Positions 34,524-44,161 of a stretch of DNA of 64,000 bases are shown piece by piece (positions within the stretch are counted from its first letter, which is position 1; every line of letters starts with the position of its first letter). Origin of the DNA: DASTDH01 sp041167675. GTDB lineage: Bacteria; Verrucomicrobiota; Verrucomicrobiia; Chthoniobacterales; JAFAMB01. The notes under the pieces are model-generated. The model searched no databases. It was not told where the DNA came from and saw nothing but the letters and a program-made list of their open reading frames with translations. Made by a program: the position numbers and the translations under genes. The stretch covers positions 1 through 64,000 of the forward strand of contig JBEEIB010000475.1 in assembly GCA_041167675.1 (NCBI GenBank). The letters run 5' to 3'.

Positions 34524-36000
34524 GTTGTTCCTCCAATGAATTCCACAGCTGCATGGCGGCGTATGCTCGCCAAGGCCGCCATTTTTCGGAAAGGGCTAGA
34601 GCGTCCGACGCTTTCTTGACGGAAAGCGCCTTCTGCAGGCCTAAATCTTGGTGCGGAAAAGCGTCCGGCCATCCGAGCACCCGCATGGCTATATAACTGG
34701 CTGTCCAGGGACCAATCCCAGGTACCTCCGTTAGTTTCCTAATACTCTCCTCCCACGAGATCGCGTTGAGAAAATTAACTTGCCCACTGGCCACAGCTTT
34801 GGCTAACGCGGACACCGTCGCCGCTCGTGCCTCAGTTAGCCCGAGTTTCCGCAAGTCACCGAGCGGCACGGCCGCGATCTGGGTTGCGGTCGGCACCATA
34901 CATTTTAGGTCTTGGGAGGGCGTATCAATCTTCTCTCCGAATCGTTCAACTACCCGGCTGGCAATAGTGGTCGCCGCTGGCACACTGATTTGTTGACCGA
35001 GTACCGCGCGCAAAGCAATCTCGAAGCCATCAAAAGCACCTGGCACTCTGATACCTGGATTCTTCGCCGCCAGCGGACCGAGCGTCGCTAAGATTCGATC
35101 GGGCGAAGCATCCAAATCAAATAAGCGGCGAAGCCGGCTCACCAAGGTCAACAGGCCGGGAAGCAAGTCTGATGCGACTTGCACCCTTAACGAATGGGTA
35201 TCGGGATCGTTTTCAACAATCAACCACCCTTTTAGCGCACCAATACGGACCGTTCGAGAGTATTGATTCTCACCGGGCAACTCCGCTCCTCGATAAAATC
35301 GGCGGCGAAAATATCGCAGCATAGTATCCCAGTTAAACGGTGGCCGGTAACTGAGGTGAAATGTACATTCGGAACTCGACACAGCAGTTTTCTTTGAGCC
35401 GTTGCGCAGCCCGGTCGGGGAAAAACGGTAGCGCTCTTTGAATAGACTATTGAATCGACGCAAGCTCTTGAAGCCGCTTGCCAGAGCAACATCATTGACG
35501 TTGAGATTCGTGTCGGTGAGCAGCTGTTTAGCAAGCAACAGTCGCCGAGTCTGCATGAATTGAATGGGAGAAACTCCGAGCTGTTTCGTCAATAATCGTC
35601 GAAAGTGGCGATCAGAGACCTGAAAGGCTGTGGCCAGTTCGGGAATCGTCTGGTCGGCCTCTTCGACGCGGTCCAGGTAACGCAGTGCCGCGCCGACGAC
35701 TTTTTGTTCGGTATCGATTGGAGCATTACCCGGGGCCAACTCGGGCCGGCATCGAAGGCAAGGCCGATAACCCGCCACTTCAGCGGCTGCGGCCAGACGA
35801 AAAAACTCGCAGTGCCTCAGCTGTGGGCGTCGGGACGGACAAATCGGGCGGCAGTAAATCCTGGTAGTCTTGATGCCCACAAAAAAGACGCCATCAAACC
35901 GTTGATCCCTGGCGATGAGTGCCTCGTAATATTGCTGCGCGTTCATTCCGTCGACCAGTATCGACCGCTCCACATCCATTGTCTCGCCGTTTTCGGACAT
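34498..36000 (-). CDS. Ada-type Zn/AraC domain fused to AlkA DNA-3-methyladenine glycosylase
   Basis: A 500-residue fusion. Residues about 20-95: Ada zinc domain with TTRIYCRPICPSRRP and AGYRPCLRCRPE, giving four Cys including the methyl-phosphotriester acceptor. About 100-200: AraC-type helix-turn-helix (LNVNDVALASGFKSLRRFNS). About 210-480: AlkA N-domain and HhH-GPD with VPGIGPWTASYIAMRVLGWP and FPHQDLGL containing the catalytic Asp. It both senses alkylation and excises bases. Operon with ogt. Confidence 0.92.
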   Translation of the reverse strand: MSENGETMDVERSILVDGMNAQQYYEALIARDQRFDGVFFVGIKTTRIYCRPICPSRRPQLRHCEFFRLAAAAEVAGYRPCLRCRPELAPGNAPIDTEQKVVGAALRYLDRVEEADQTIPELATAFQVSDRHFRRLLTKQLGVSPIQFMQTRRLLLAKQLLTDTNLNVNDVALASGFKSLRRFNSLFKERYRFSPTGLRNGSKKTAVSSSECTFHLSYRPPFNWDTMLRYFRRRFYRGAELPGENQYSRTVRIGALKGWLIVENDPDTHSLRVQVASDLLPGLLTLVSRLRRLFDLDASPDRILATLGPLAAKNPGIRVPGAFDGFEIALRAVLGQQISVPAATTIASRVVERFGEKIDTPSQDLKCMVPTATQIAAVPLGDLRKLGLTEARAATVSALAKAVASGQVNFLNAISWEESIRKLTEVPGIGPWTASYIAMRVLGWPDAFPHQDLGLQKALSVKKASDALALSEKWRPWRAYAAMQLWNSLEEQHEISNHLR

Positions 36001-36048
36001 GCAAATTTGGTACCGAGCTCACATCAAGACGGCCGATGGGAAAAGAAC

Positions 36049-36219
36049 CTCACGCAAAGTCGCAAAGACGCCAAGATTTCAGAGAAGAGAGAAAGGCGAA
36101 GGGATCATAGCTATCCGGTTTTCGCCTGTGCCGGTTGACCAATTGCTCTGGAGGAATTCTCAAGAACGCGTACATCGAGCCGTTACTAGCCTTTCCAAAA
36201 CCTTTGCGTCTTTGCGTGA
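36049..36219. repeat. small element bounded by inverted CGCAAAGA arrays
   Basis: CTCACGCAAAGTCGCAAAGA (from 36049) is mirrored by CCTTTGCGTCTTTGCGTGA (36201-36219), about 171 bp end to end. The words repeat with a unit of about 8-9 bp. The interior holds no gene. This MITE- or REP-like unit lies between divergent Ada-AlkA and Nudix genes and could influence both leaders. Confidence 0.6.
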
Positions 36220-36256
36220 TCATAGCAAAAAAAGTTGGCTGCAACCCGGATCGTGA

Positions 36257-36895
36257 TTGAATCACGAAGTGAACAAAGAGCCAGACTGGATACGGTGGGC
36301 AAGAGAAATTCAAGCGATCGCGCAAACAGGTCTCCACTTCTCCGAAAGCGTCTACGACCGGGAACGCTATGAGCGCTTGCGGGAAATTGCGGTAGCGATG
36401 TTCGTCAACTGGTCGGACGCAACCGAGTCAGTAATTCGCGCTAGCTTTGCCGCCCAAACTGGCTATGCAACGCCTAAGGTCGATGTTCGGGGAGTCGTTC
36501 TAAAGGATAGCCAACTATTGTTGGTTCGGGAAAGCAGCGACGGTCTCTGGACTTTGCCTGGCGGATGGGCGGATGTTAACGACTCGCCTTCCGAGGCGGT
36601 CGTGCGAGAAATTCGAGAAGAAAGTGGATTCGTAACTCGCGCAACCCGGCTGATCGCTCTTTTCGACCGATCGAAACATGCCCACCAACCGCCGTTCCCT
36701 TTTCATGTATATAAGCTATTTATCGCCTGCGAATTGCTGGGTGGGAGCGCCCAAACTTGCAACGAAACTTCCGAAGTCGGATTTTTTGATCCAGACCACC
36801 TACCTCCTTTATCAATCGGACGAGTCACTCCAGATCAAATCGCAATTTGTATCCGCGGGTGGAATGATCCTCACAGCCCGACGCTTTTCGACTGA
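36257..36895 (+). CDS. Nudix hydrolase with NUDIX_N domain
   Basis: A 212-residue protein. An N-terminal helical NUDIX_N domain (about 1-60, WIRWAREIQAIAQTGLHFSE) precedes the Nudix fold. The Nudix box is GGWADVNDSPSEAVVREIREESGF, conforming to GX5EX7REUXEEXGU. Likely an ADP-ribose or nucleotide-sugar pyrophosphohydrolase, by family. The open frame begins with TTG 36257; GTG 36269 is an alternative. Confidence 0.88.
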   Translation: MNHEVNKEPDWIRWAREIQAIAQTGLHFSESVYDRERYERLREIAVAMFVNWSDATESVIRASFAAQTGYATPKVDVRGVVLKDSQLLLVRESSDGLWTLPGGWADVNDSPSEAVVREIREESGFVTRATRLIALFDRSKHAHQPPFPFHVYKLFIACELLGGSAQTCNETSEVGFFDPDHLPPLSIGRVTPDQIAICIRGWNDPHSPTLFD

Positions 36896-36973
36896 ACCCA
36901 AAGTTCGCGGTAAGCGGTCTTCGGCTGTAGACTTTCGCAATTCTCCATTTTTTGGCTATCGGCTATTTGATTC

Positions 36974-37177
36974 ATGTTTGCTTCGCTCATTCCTGGCTTG
37001 ATTGTCGCTGCGATCACGATTCTGAGTCTCCGATTTGTCATCGGTTTTTTGTTCCGACCTCCGGGAACGCAAAGTTTCAAAACCAAATTGATCCGCCTTG
37101 CCGCCCATTTGAGTGTACGCGCGGAACGCCTTTGGAAAGATCACAGGCGATCGCGATTTCAGAGACCAAGTCGTTGA
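36974..37177 (+). CDS. small membrane protein, hypothetical
   Basis: A 67-residue frame (MFASLIPGLIVAAITILSLR) with one hydrophobic helix of about 25 residues and an Arg-rich C-terminus. The heptamer-like words GGCTATCGGCTATTTG occur just upstream (36953-36969). Composition is membrane-protein-like, but no homologue is recognised. It may be a chance frame. Confidence 0.35.
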   Translation: MFASLIPGLIVAAITILSLRFVIGFLFRPPGTQSFKTKLIRLAAHLSVRAERLWKDHRRSRFQRPSR

Positions 37178-37250
37178 TCGCAAAGCTCCCGCCAAGGATG
37201 GAACGAAGATTCCTAAGCTGAGCAAATCAAAGTGTCGCACCAATGAGGGT

Positions 37251-38552
37251 CTATCCCTGAAGCAACAAGCGCGACGGATCTTCGATACACTCCTTCACCC
37301 GCACCAAGAAAGTGACCGCTTCTTGGCCATCGACCACCCGATGGTCGTAACTCAGCGCGAGATACATCATCGGCCTTATCTCGATTTTTTCTCCAATCGC
37401 TACAGGCCGATTCTGGATCTTATGCATCCCAAGAATACCGCTCTGCGGAGGATTTAGAATAGGTGTGCTAAGCAGCGAACCATAAATCCCGCCGTTGGTA
37501 ATGGTGAAAACACCGCCCATTAAATCATCGAGCTGCAGCTTTCCTTCCCGTGCTTTGGCCGCGAATTTGGCTATATCCTGCTCTAGCTGAGCGAAACTCT
37601 TCTTGTCTGCATCTCGAATCACCGGCACCACCAATCCACGTTCGGTACCGACGGCAACGCCTACGTCATAGAAATGATTCTCAATCAGGTCTTCCCCATC
37701 TAATCGCGCGTTAATCGCAGGCACACTCTGCAGAGCATCAACCGCTGCTTTGACGAAGAACGACATGAATCCGAGCTTTATCCCATGTCGTTTTTGAAAA
37801 TTCTCCTGATACCGCGATCGAAGCTGTATTACCGCCGACATATCAACCTCATTGAAGGTTGTTAGCATCGCCGCATTTTGCTGCGCCATGACCAACTGCG
37901 CCGCAATCTTCTTGCGCAACGGTGACATCTTTCGGCGCGTAAACCGTTCGTCTGTTTTCGATCGAGACGATTCTTTTGGCAGTTCAGAAACCGGAGCTGG
38001 AGTGAGCCGGGTCGGCGACGAAGCAATTTGCTCAACCGGCGTTGGGCCCTTCTCCTCTACCGCGGACTTTCGGCTCTCCAGGTAGTTAACGAGATCCTCT
38101 TTGGTGACTTGACCGTGCTTTCCCGTGCCTTGAACTTTCTCGAGTGGAACTTTTTCCTCCTCGGCCAGGCGCCTGACGGCCGGCGATAACTCGGTCGCGG
38201 CACCGTCCATCGTTTCACCAGAGGTAACCACTGATTCTGCCTTCATCGGTATCGTTTCCGTTTTCTGGGCGGTTCCTGGTGTCTCTCCCTGACTTGCTGG
38301 AGGCGATCCTGCTTTGGCGGTTTGGTCGAGGGTTGCAACCACCTGACCAATTTTCACTTCCTGACCAGCTTCAACCCCGATCCGGAGAACTCCGGTTCCG
38401 GGCGCTGGGATTTCGGTTGAGATCTTGTCGGTCTCAAGCATCAAAATCGACTCACCATCTTTGACCATCTCGCCATCTTTCTTGAGCCAGGCGGAAAGCA
38501 ATCCGGAGGTAATCGACTCACCTACTGCGGGAATCTTCACTTCGATAGCCAT
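37251..38552 (-). CDS. odhB: 2-oxoglutarate dehydrogenase E2, dihydrolipoyl succinyltransferase
   Basis: A 433-residue E2. The lipoyl domain carries LMLETDKISTEIPAPGTG (lipoyl Lys near residue 43). The peripheral-subunit-binding domain is LSPAVRRLAEEEKVPLEKVQ, then GTGKHGQVTKEDLVNYLES (about 120-165). A Lys/Pro linker leads to the acyltransferase domain with SYDHRVVDGQEAVTFLVRV near the end (catalytic His). It lies 15 bp after odhA on the same strand. No E3 gene is seen in the window. Confidence 0.95.
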   Translation of the reverse strand: MAIEVKIPAVGESITSGLLSAWLKKDGEMVKDGESILMLETDKISTEIPAPGTGVLRIGVEAGQEVKIGQVVATLDQTAKAGSPPASQGETPGTAQKTETIPMKAESVVTSGETMDGAATELSPAVRRLAEEEKVPLEKVQGTGKHGQVTKEDLVNYLESRKSAVEEKGPTPVEQIASSPTRLTPAPVSELPKESSRSKTDERFTRRKMSPLRKKIAAQLVMAQQNAAMLTTFNEVDMSAVIQLRSRYQENFQKRHGIKLGFMSFFVKAAVDALQSVPAINARLDGEDLIENHFYDVGVAVGTERGLVVPVIRDADKKSFAQLEQDIAKFAAKAREGKLQLDDLMGGVFTITNGGIYGSLLSTPILNPPQSGILGMHKIQNRPVAIGEKIEIRPMMYLALSYDHRVVDGQEAVTFLVRVKECIEDPSRLLLQG

Positions 38553-38567
38553 GAGAATTACCCTTGC

Positions 38568-41333
38568 TTAGAGGGTGAAAGCTTGCTGCACAAGCTCCTT
38601 CTGCTGATGATCGTGCCACGCTTTAGAGCCGACCGCCGGGCTGGCCGCTGCGGCGCGTCCAGCATACTGAATCCCTAGTTTGTCGAGAGAGCAGAACAAC
38701 GGAGAAATGTAGCTCCAGGCACCCATGTTCTTCGGCTCTTCCTGGCACCAAATCCATTTCGAGGCGGCCGAAAAGGGTTCGATCATTTTGATAAGTGTCT
38801 CGAGGTGCAACGGATAAAGCTGCTCGATTCGGATCAAAGCCGTGTTCTTCACCTGATTGGCTTCGAGATAAGCCAACAAGTCATAGTAGACCTTTCCAGT
38901 ACTAAAAATCAGGCGCTCGATTTCGATTTCTTTACCCAGCAACGTTGGCGGAAGAATCGGTTGGAAGCTGGAGTCGGTAAAATCGACCAGCCGAGAGACC
39001 GCGCGCTCGCTGCGCAACAACGACTTCGGAGTCATCAGAATGAGCGGCTTCCGAAAATCGCGTCTCACTTGTCGCCGCAAGACGTGGAAATACTGTGAGG
39101 GTGTGGTCAAGTTGCAAACCTGCATGTTTTCCTCGGCGCAAAGCTGTAAAAAACGCTCGAGACGAGCGCTGGAGTGTTCCGGTCCCTGGCCTTCATAACC
39201 GTGAGGGAGTAGCAAAACGATTCCGCTCGGCCGCTGCCATTTTGATTCTGAGCTTGCAATGAACTGGTCAATGATCACTTGAGCGCCATTCGCAAAATCT
39301 CCGAACTGAGCTTCCCACAAGCAGAGCATGTCCGGAAAATCCAACGAATAGCCGTAATCAAATCCAAGAACGGCAGCCTCCGATAACATGCTGTTGTAAA
39401 CGCAAAACCGGGCCTGGTTCGGACTTAGATTGGCCAGAGGAATGTAGCGTTCTCGAGTCTCCACATCGTAAAGGACAGAGTGTCTCTGGCTGAACGTACC
39501 GCGTCGACTATCCTGACCGGAAAGACGTACTGGTGTGCCCTCAATCAAGAGTGATCCAAAAGCCAGCGCCTCAGCATATGACCAATCGAACGGGCCCCCT
39601 TCGGCATGCTGCTTTTTTCTCCGCTCCAAAATCATCTTTCGGATCTGCGGCTGGACTCGAAATCCTTCTGGGACATGAGTAATGCGGTCGACGATGTGAC
39701 TGATTTCCTTGGCTGAGACCCGTGTATCCGGTTCTTCGTGACTATATGGGGGCTGGAAAACGGCGCTCGACTCTTCGAAGCGCCGCTGGAGGTCGGTTTT
39801 CGACTTCACGTCGGAACTTCGGACTTCGGTCAACGCACTTTCCAATCGACCACGAAACTCATTTTCCAAAGCCTCCGCTTCTTCGGTGGTTAACACGCCC
39901 GATTGGAGCATTCGCGCTTTGAATATTTTCGTTACCGCCGGGTGACTATGAATCGTCTTGTAAAGCTTCGGTTGAGTGAAGCTCGGTTCATCCGTCTCAT
40001 TGTGCCCGTACCGCCGATAACAGTACATGTCGACAACGACATCGCACCCATACTTCTGACGAAACTCAAACGCGGTCTGAGCGGCAAAGGCAACCGCCAG
40101 CGGATCATCGCCATTCACATGAAAGATCGGCGCCTCGATCATCTTCGCCACGTCTGTGCAGTACATCGTTGAACGCGCATCGGCCGGAAGCGTTGTAAAG
40201 CCGATTTGATTGTTAACAATGACATGCACTGTCCCGCCAGTCTCGTAGCCGGCTAGTTGGGAGAGATTCAACACCTCCGCCACGATTCCCTGGCCAGCAA
40301 AAGCGGCATCTCCATGCAGCAAAAGCGGTAATACCTTTTTTCTCTCTTCCGTATCTCCGAGAATACGCTGTCGAGCGCGCGCATTACCTTCGACGACCGG
40401 GTTTACAATCTCGAGGTGACTCGGGTTCGCCGCTAGCCGGATAGCAATTTCGGCGGAATCAATTTTCCTGATACTTTCGTAACCGAGGTGGTACTTCACA
40501 TCACCGTCTCCGGCCACCAAATCGGGAACGTAGTTCTCCGAGAATTCTTTGAAGATTATGTCGTATGACTTCTTCAAAAAATTCGCCAGAACAGTAAGCC
40601 GGCCTCGATGGGCCATGCCCATCACGATCTCCTGAACGCCCACCGAAGGACAGTCGTTTAAGATCGTCTCCAAAATGACCATCAGACTTTCGCTACCTTG
40701 CAAAGAAAATCGCTTCTGGCCGATGAACTTCGTATGCACAAATTGCTCAAAAGTTTCAGCTTCCATCAACCATCGCAGATATTGCTTTTGTCGAGCCGCG
40801 TCGGGCGGCGGAGCCATTACCCGTGCCTCCATTCTCTGCCGAAGCCATTCACGCTTCGATCGGTCCTGAATGTGCATGAACTCGACACCGATCGTGTCGG
40901 AGTAGGTCGCGCGAAGATTTTTTAACAACTCACCAAACGGAAGCGGAGTAGCATCTCGAAAATAGCGGGACGAAACTACGGTATCCGGGGAGATTTCTTC
41001 CAAACCGAACTCTTTGAGCGCCAACGCCGGCTGCTCCGGGGTCACTTCGCTCAACGGATCGAGCCGGGCCTGGGTATGTCCAAGTATACGATAATTGTTG
41101 ACCAGGCTATCAATCCGATTCCTCAGTTGGGCGTCCAGGCCCCCCGCAGCAGGAACTTCCACCGCCCCTTTCCCATTGCGCGTTGGGGCGAGTCCAAGTT
41201 CAAAACCCTCGAAAAACGCTGACCAGGTCGAATCAACCGATGCCGGATCTTTTTTCCAACGTTGATGGTACTCGTCTAACAGATCCGCATTCCAATCGTT
41301 CAAATACGAAGTTCTCATTTTTTTGCTCATCAT
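38568..41333 (-). CDS. odhA: 2-oxoglutarate dehydrogenase E1
   Basis: A 921-residue E1. The N-terminal helix region has YLNDWNADLLDEYHQRWKKD, typical of the E1 N-domain; ThDP-binding region includes HGDAAFAGQGIVAEVLNLSQ and YRRYGHNETDEPSFTQP. The central active site has HRGRLTVLANFL. The C-terminal domain contains GYEGQGPEHSSARLERFLQL. It decarboxylates 2-oxoglutarate and succinylates the E2 lipoyl group. First gene of the odhAB operon; start may be ATG 41333 or 41330. Confidence 0.96.
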   Translation of the reverse strand: MMSKKMRTSYLNDWNADLLDEYHQRWKKDPASVDSTWSAFFEGFELGLAPTRNGKGAVEVPAAGGLDAQLRNRIDSLVNNYRILGHTQARLDPLSEVTPEQPALALKEFGLEEISPDTVVSSRYFRDATPLPFGELLKNLRATYSDTIGVEFMHIQDRSKREWLRQRMEARVMAPPPDAARQKQYLRWLMEAETFEQFVHTKFIGQKRFSLQGSESLMVILETILNDCPSVGVQEIVMGMAHRGRLTVLANFLKKSYDIIFKEFSENYVPDLVAGDGDVKYHLGYESIRKIDSAEIAIRLAANPSHLEIVNPVVEGNARARQRILGDTEERKKVLPLLLHGDAAFAGQGIVAEVLNLSQLAGYETGGTVHVIVNNQIGFTTLPADARSTMYCTDVAKMIEAPIFHVNGDDPLAVAFAAQTAFEFRQKYGCDVVVDMYCYRRYGHNETDEPSFTQPKLYKTIHSHPAVTKIFKARMLQSGVLTTEEAEALENEFRGRLESALTEVRSSDVKSKTDLQRRFEESSAVFQPPYSHEEPDTRVSAKEISHIVDRITHVPEGFRVQPQIRKMILERRKKQHAEGGPFDWSYAEALAFGSLLIEGTPVRLSGQDSRRGTFSQRHSVLYDVETRERYIPLANLSPNQARFCVYNSMLSEAAVLGFDYGYSLDFPDMLCLWEAQFGDFANGAQVIIDQFIASSESKWQRPSGIVLLLPHGYEGQGPEHSSARLERFLQLCAEENMQVCNLTTPSQYFHVLRRQVRRDFRKPLILMTPKSLLRSERAVSRLVDFTDSSFQPILPPTLLGKEIEIERLIFSTGKVYYDLLAYLEANQVKNTALIRIEQLYPLHLETLIKMIEPFSAASKWIWCQEEPKNMGAWSYISPLFCSLDKLGIQYAGRAAAASPAVGSKAWHDHQQKELVQQAFTL

Positions 41334-41576
41334 GAGCAGCGGACCAGCAATTTAAATGAACTTGAAAAGGACCCAAACGAATTTTTGTACAATTTTGGTA
41401 CGTTGCATCACGGATTCGGCGGCTTGAGCAAAGGGTAAAAGCGTCGGTACGGGTCGGCCCTGGCTGGTCCGTCAACCCAACGGACGCGCCGGAGCGCATC
41501 TCTACCGTCTACAGACACTGTTTGACACCGCCGTTCGGTGGCGATACCAAACTGCGTGGGCGGTTCGCTCCCCCGG

Positions 41577-42422
41577 ATGAAAAGCTGCCATTCTTTCTTC
41601 GTAAGCTGTCTGTTCTGGTTTCTATGCAATCCGGGTTTTGGTCAGTCTGACCCAGCCTCCGAACCCTCGGTCATCGCAATAAAAACTGTTTTGCCGGCCG
41701 TCGTGAATATTAACACCGAAAGGCTCGTGCGGCGTCAAATTCGAGCTCCAGAGGACGACTATTACGACCAATTCTTTGACGGACCGAGCCGCCGACCAAT
41801 TGAGATTCGGCAACGAATGAAAAGTTTAGGTTCCGGCTTTCTGGTCGACGCCAATGGGCTGATTGTCACAAATGAGCATGTTGTGCAACGGGCCCAAGAC
41901 TTAAGAATCAAGGTCACACTAAACGACGGAAGGTCATTCAACGCCCGCTACGTGGCTGGTGATCCCGCGTCCGACCTTGCATTGATACACATCGAAGATG
42001 GCGGTGCGTTACCGTATATCGATCTGAATAAGCTATCACCTAACCTCCTCGGAGAAACGGTTCTGGTGCTCGGTAATCCTTTGGGCTACGGGAGTTCGGT
42101 AAGTCGTGGAATTCTGAGTGCTACCAACCGCACCGTCACAGTTAAAGGAACCCAGTACCGCAACATGTTACAGACAGATGCGGCGATAAACCCGGGTAAC
42201 AGCGGGGGCCCACTCATTGATCTCTCGGGCTCGCTGGTCGGAGTTAGTTCGGTGAAAATGGCATTCACCTCCCAGGGAATTCCCACTCAGGGTCTCGGTT
42301 TCGCCATTCCCGGAGATACGGTAAGAGCAAAAGTGGAACAGCTTAAACTGAGCGGTTCCTACATCAAGAGCCACCCGCACAGTTCGCCACCGCGATCCGG
42401 AAGACCACCTAACCTTCTCTGA
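41577..42422 (+). CDS. secreted S1C serine protease (HtrA/DegP-like) without PDZ
   Basis: About 281 residues from ATG 41577 (MKSCHSFFVSCLFWF), which gives a clean signal peptide; the open frame begins with GTG at 41538. The trypsin-like triad is visible: His in VTNEHVVQRA, Asp in PASDLALIHI, Ser in NPGNSGGPLI. HtrA members normally have one or two PDZ domains after this; here the protein ends about 30 residues after the protease fold, in a Pro/Ser/Arg-rich tail (HSSPPRSGRPPNLL). It is 32 bp before the ABC operon, so may be its first gene. Confidence 0.85.
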   Translation: MKSCHSFFVSCLFWFLCNPGFGQSDPASEPSVIAIKTVLPAVVNINTERLVRRQIRAPEDDYYDQFFDGPSRRPIEIRQRMKSLGSGFLVDANGLIVTNEHVVQRAQDLRIKVTLNDGRSFNARYVAGDPASDLALIHIEDGGALPYIDLNKLSPNLLGETVLVLGNPLGYGSSVSRGILSATNRTVTVKGTQYRNMLQTDAAINPGNSGGPLIDLSGSLVGVSSVKMAFTSQGIPTQGLGFAIPGDTVRAKVEQLKLSGSYIKSHPHSSPPRSGRPPNLL

Positions 42423-42454
42423 GGCAGCCAACTTATTTTCCCTAATCACTCCTA

Positions 42455-43387
42455 ATGATCAAAGTCGAGCAGCTTACAAAGAAATACGCTGGCGTTACCG
42501 GCATCGACCAGATCAGTTTTGAAGTCGGAAAAGGAGAAATCGTAGGATTTTTGGGTCCGAACGGAGCAGGAAAAACTACGACAATGCGAATCTTGGCCAG
42601 CTACATGCCAGCCAGTTCGGGTCGAGCTACCGTTGCCGGATTCGACGTTTTTTCGGAGTCGCTTAAAGCGCGACGGCATCTTGGTTATCTTCCGGAAAGT
42701 GTACCTCTCTATCACGACATGCGAGTCAACGAATATCTCCGCTATCGGGGAGCACTGAAAGCACTCTCCGGAAAACGATTAAAGAGTCGCATTGGAGTTA
42801 TTAAGGAGCTTTGCGGGTTACGCGAAGTCGGGCGAAAGAAGATTGCTGGCCTTTCAAAAGGTTTCCGCCAGCGGGTCGGCCTTGCCGAAGCGATGATTCA
42901 TGAGCCCGATCTGCTCATTTTAGATGAGCCGACGATCGGCCTCGACCCCAACCAAATTCGCCAGGTACGAGAACTCATCAAGTCGCTGGGGGAACGCCAT
43001 ACCATATTGCTCTCGACTCACATTCTTTCTGAGGTGGAAGCGACCTGTTCCCGGGTGATTATTATCAACCGAGGGCGAATTGAAGCGTCCGATACCCCAG
43101 AGAACTTGGTAAACCAGCTTCGAACTTCTGGAATCTTGCGCCTAGAGGTGAAATCCGGGTCGGAAGATCCGGTCCCTCACCTGGAAGAAATAGCTGGTGT
43201 GCGAGAGGTCCGCGCCGTTTCCAATGGCGAGTGGCGCTGCTTTGAGATCCGGATCGAGGCTAACAGCGATCCTCGCGAACAGATTTTTCAGTTAGCGGTT
43301 GGGCGCAAGTGGGTAATTCGAGAATTGAGCAAGGAACGCGCGACGCTGGAAGACGCCTTTGTTGAACTCACCCACATCGATCGTTAG
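42455..43387 (+). CDS. ABC transporter ATP-binding protein, GldA-like
   Basis: A 310-residue ATPase. Walker A GPNGAGKTTTMR (about 37-48), signature LSKGFRQRVGLAEAM, Walker B LLILDEPTIGLDPNQ and the H-loop STHILSE. The signature LSKGFRQ is typical of Nat/Gld-type ABC-2 ATPases. It pairs with the permease that starts 6 bp after its stop. The C-terminal 90 residues are a family-specific extension. Confidence 0.93.
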   Translation: MIKVEQLTKKYAGVTGIDQISFEVGKGEIVGFLGPNGAGKTTTMRILASYMPASSGRATVAGFDVFSESLKARRHLGYLPESVPLYHDMRVNEYLRYRGALKALSGKRLKSRIGVIKELCGLREVGRKKIAGLSKGFRQRVGLAEAMIHEPDLLILDEPTIGLDPNQIRQVRELIKSLGERHTILLSTHILSEVEATCSRVIIINRGRIEASDTPENLVNQLRTSGILRLEVKSGSEDPVPHLEEIAGVREVRAVSNGEWRCFEIRIEANSDPREQIFQLAVGRKWVIRELSKERATLEDAFVELTHIDR

Positions 43388-43393
43388 TCAGCG

Positions 43394-44149
43394 ATGAGAA
43401 GGTTTTTCACTTTGCTGGCCAGAGAACTTTCGGCGTTCTATTTTTCGCCCATAGCCTATGTGGTCCTTTTTTTCTTTCTGATCTTGAACGGACTATCGTT
43501 CTGGTTCGCGCTGGCCCTGCTTGGTCGAGGGCCTTCCGAACTAACCCTCATTCAAGCCTTTTTTAATACCCTGTTTTTTTGGATCGCTTATCTTCTGGTA
43601 TTCCCCGTCATCACGATGCGGTTGTTCGCGGAGGAATTTAAGCTGGGAACGATCGAGACGTTGATGACTGCCCCGGTTCGAGATTGGGAGGTCGTCGCAT
43701 CGAAGTACCTGGCAGCATTGATTTTCTATTTAAGCATGTGGCTACCGAGCATTCTCTATTTTTTGATCTTCAGCTGGCTCGGCAATCGCAGTCTGGTGGG
43801 TACCGGTGCGCAGATCTGGGGCCCTTACCTCTTATTGCTCGCCATGGGTATGTTTAATGTGTCGCTTGGTTGTTTAGCTTCGTCATTGACCTCCAACCAG
43901 ATAATCGCAGCCATGATGGGACTGGTCTTCGTGCTTGGAACCTTTTTTTTGACGATGATCAACTACATCATCAATAGCTCGTCACCTTTAGTGCACGATT
44001 TGACTGCGTACGTTGCTCAGCTTGATCACATGGAGTCTTTCTCTCGTGGAATAATCGATACCCGCCCTTTGGTTTTTTATCCAACTTTCGCTCTCCTCGT
44101 TTTAGTCATGACTTATCACGTATTCCAGTACCGGCGCTGGAAACTATAA
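43394..44149 (+). CDS. ABC-2 type permease, GldF-like
   Basis: A 251-residue permease with six membrane helices. It starts with FFTLLARELSAFYFSPIAYV, a motif common in GldF-type permeases. FAEEFKLGTIETLMTAPVRD is the conserved cytoplasmic elbow (EE-x-x-x-GT-x-E-x-L). Fits the ABC-2 family; substrate unknown. Confidence 0.92.
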   Translation: MRRFFTLLARELSAFYFSPIAYVVLFFFLILNGLSFWFALALLGRGPSELTLIQAFFNTLFFWIAYLLVFPVITMRLFAEEFKLGTIETLMTAPVRDWEVVASKYLAALIFYLSMWLPSILYFLIFSWLGNRSLVGTGAQIWGPYLLLLAMGMFNVSLGCLASSLTSNQIIAAMMGLVFVLGTFFLTMINYIINSSSPLVHDLTAYVAQLDHMESFSRGIIDTRPLVFYPTFALLVLVMTYHVFQYRRWKL

Positions 44150-44161
44150 CTGCGAGAGGTC

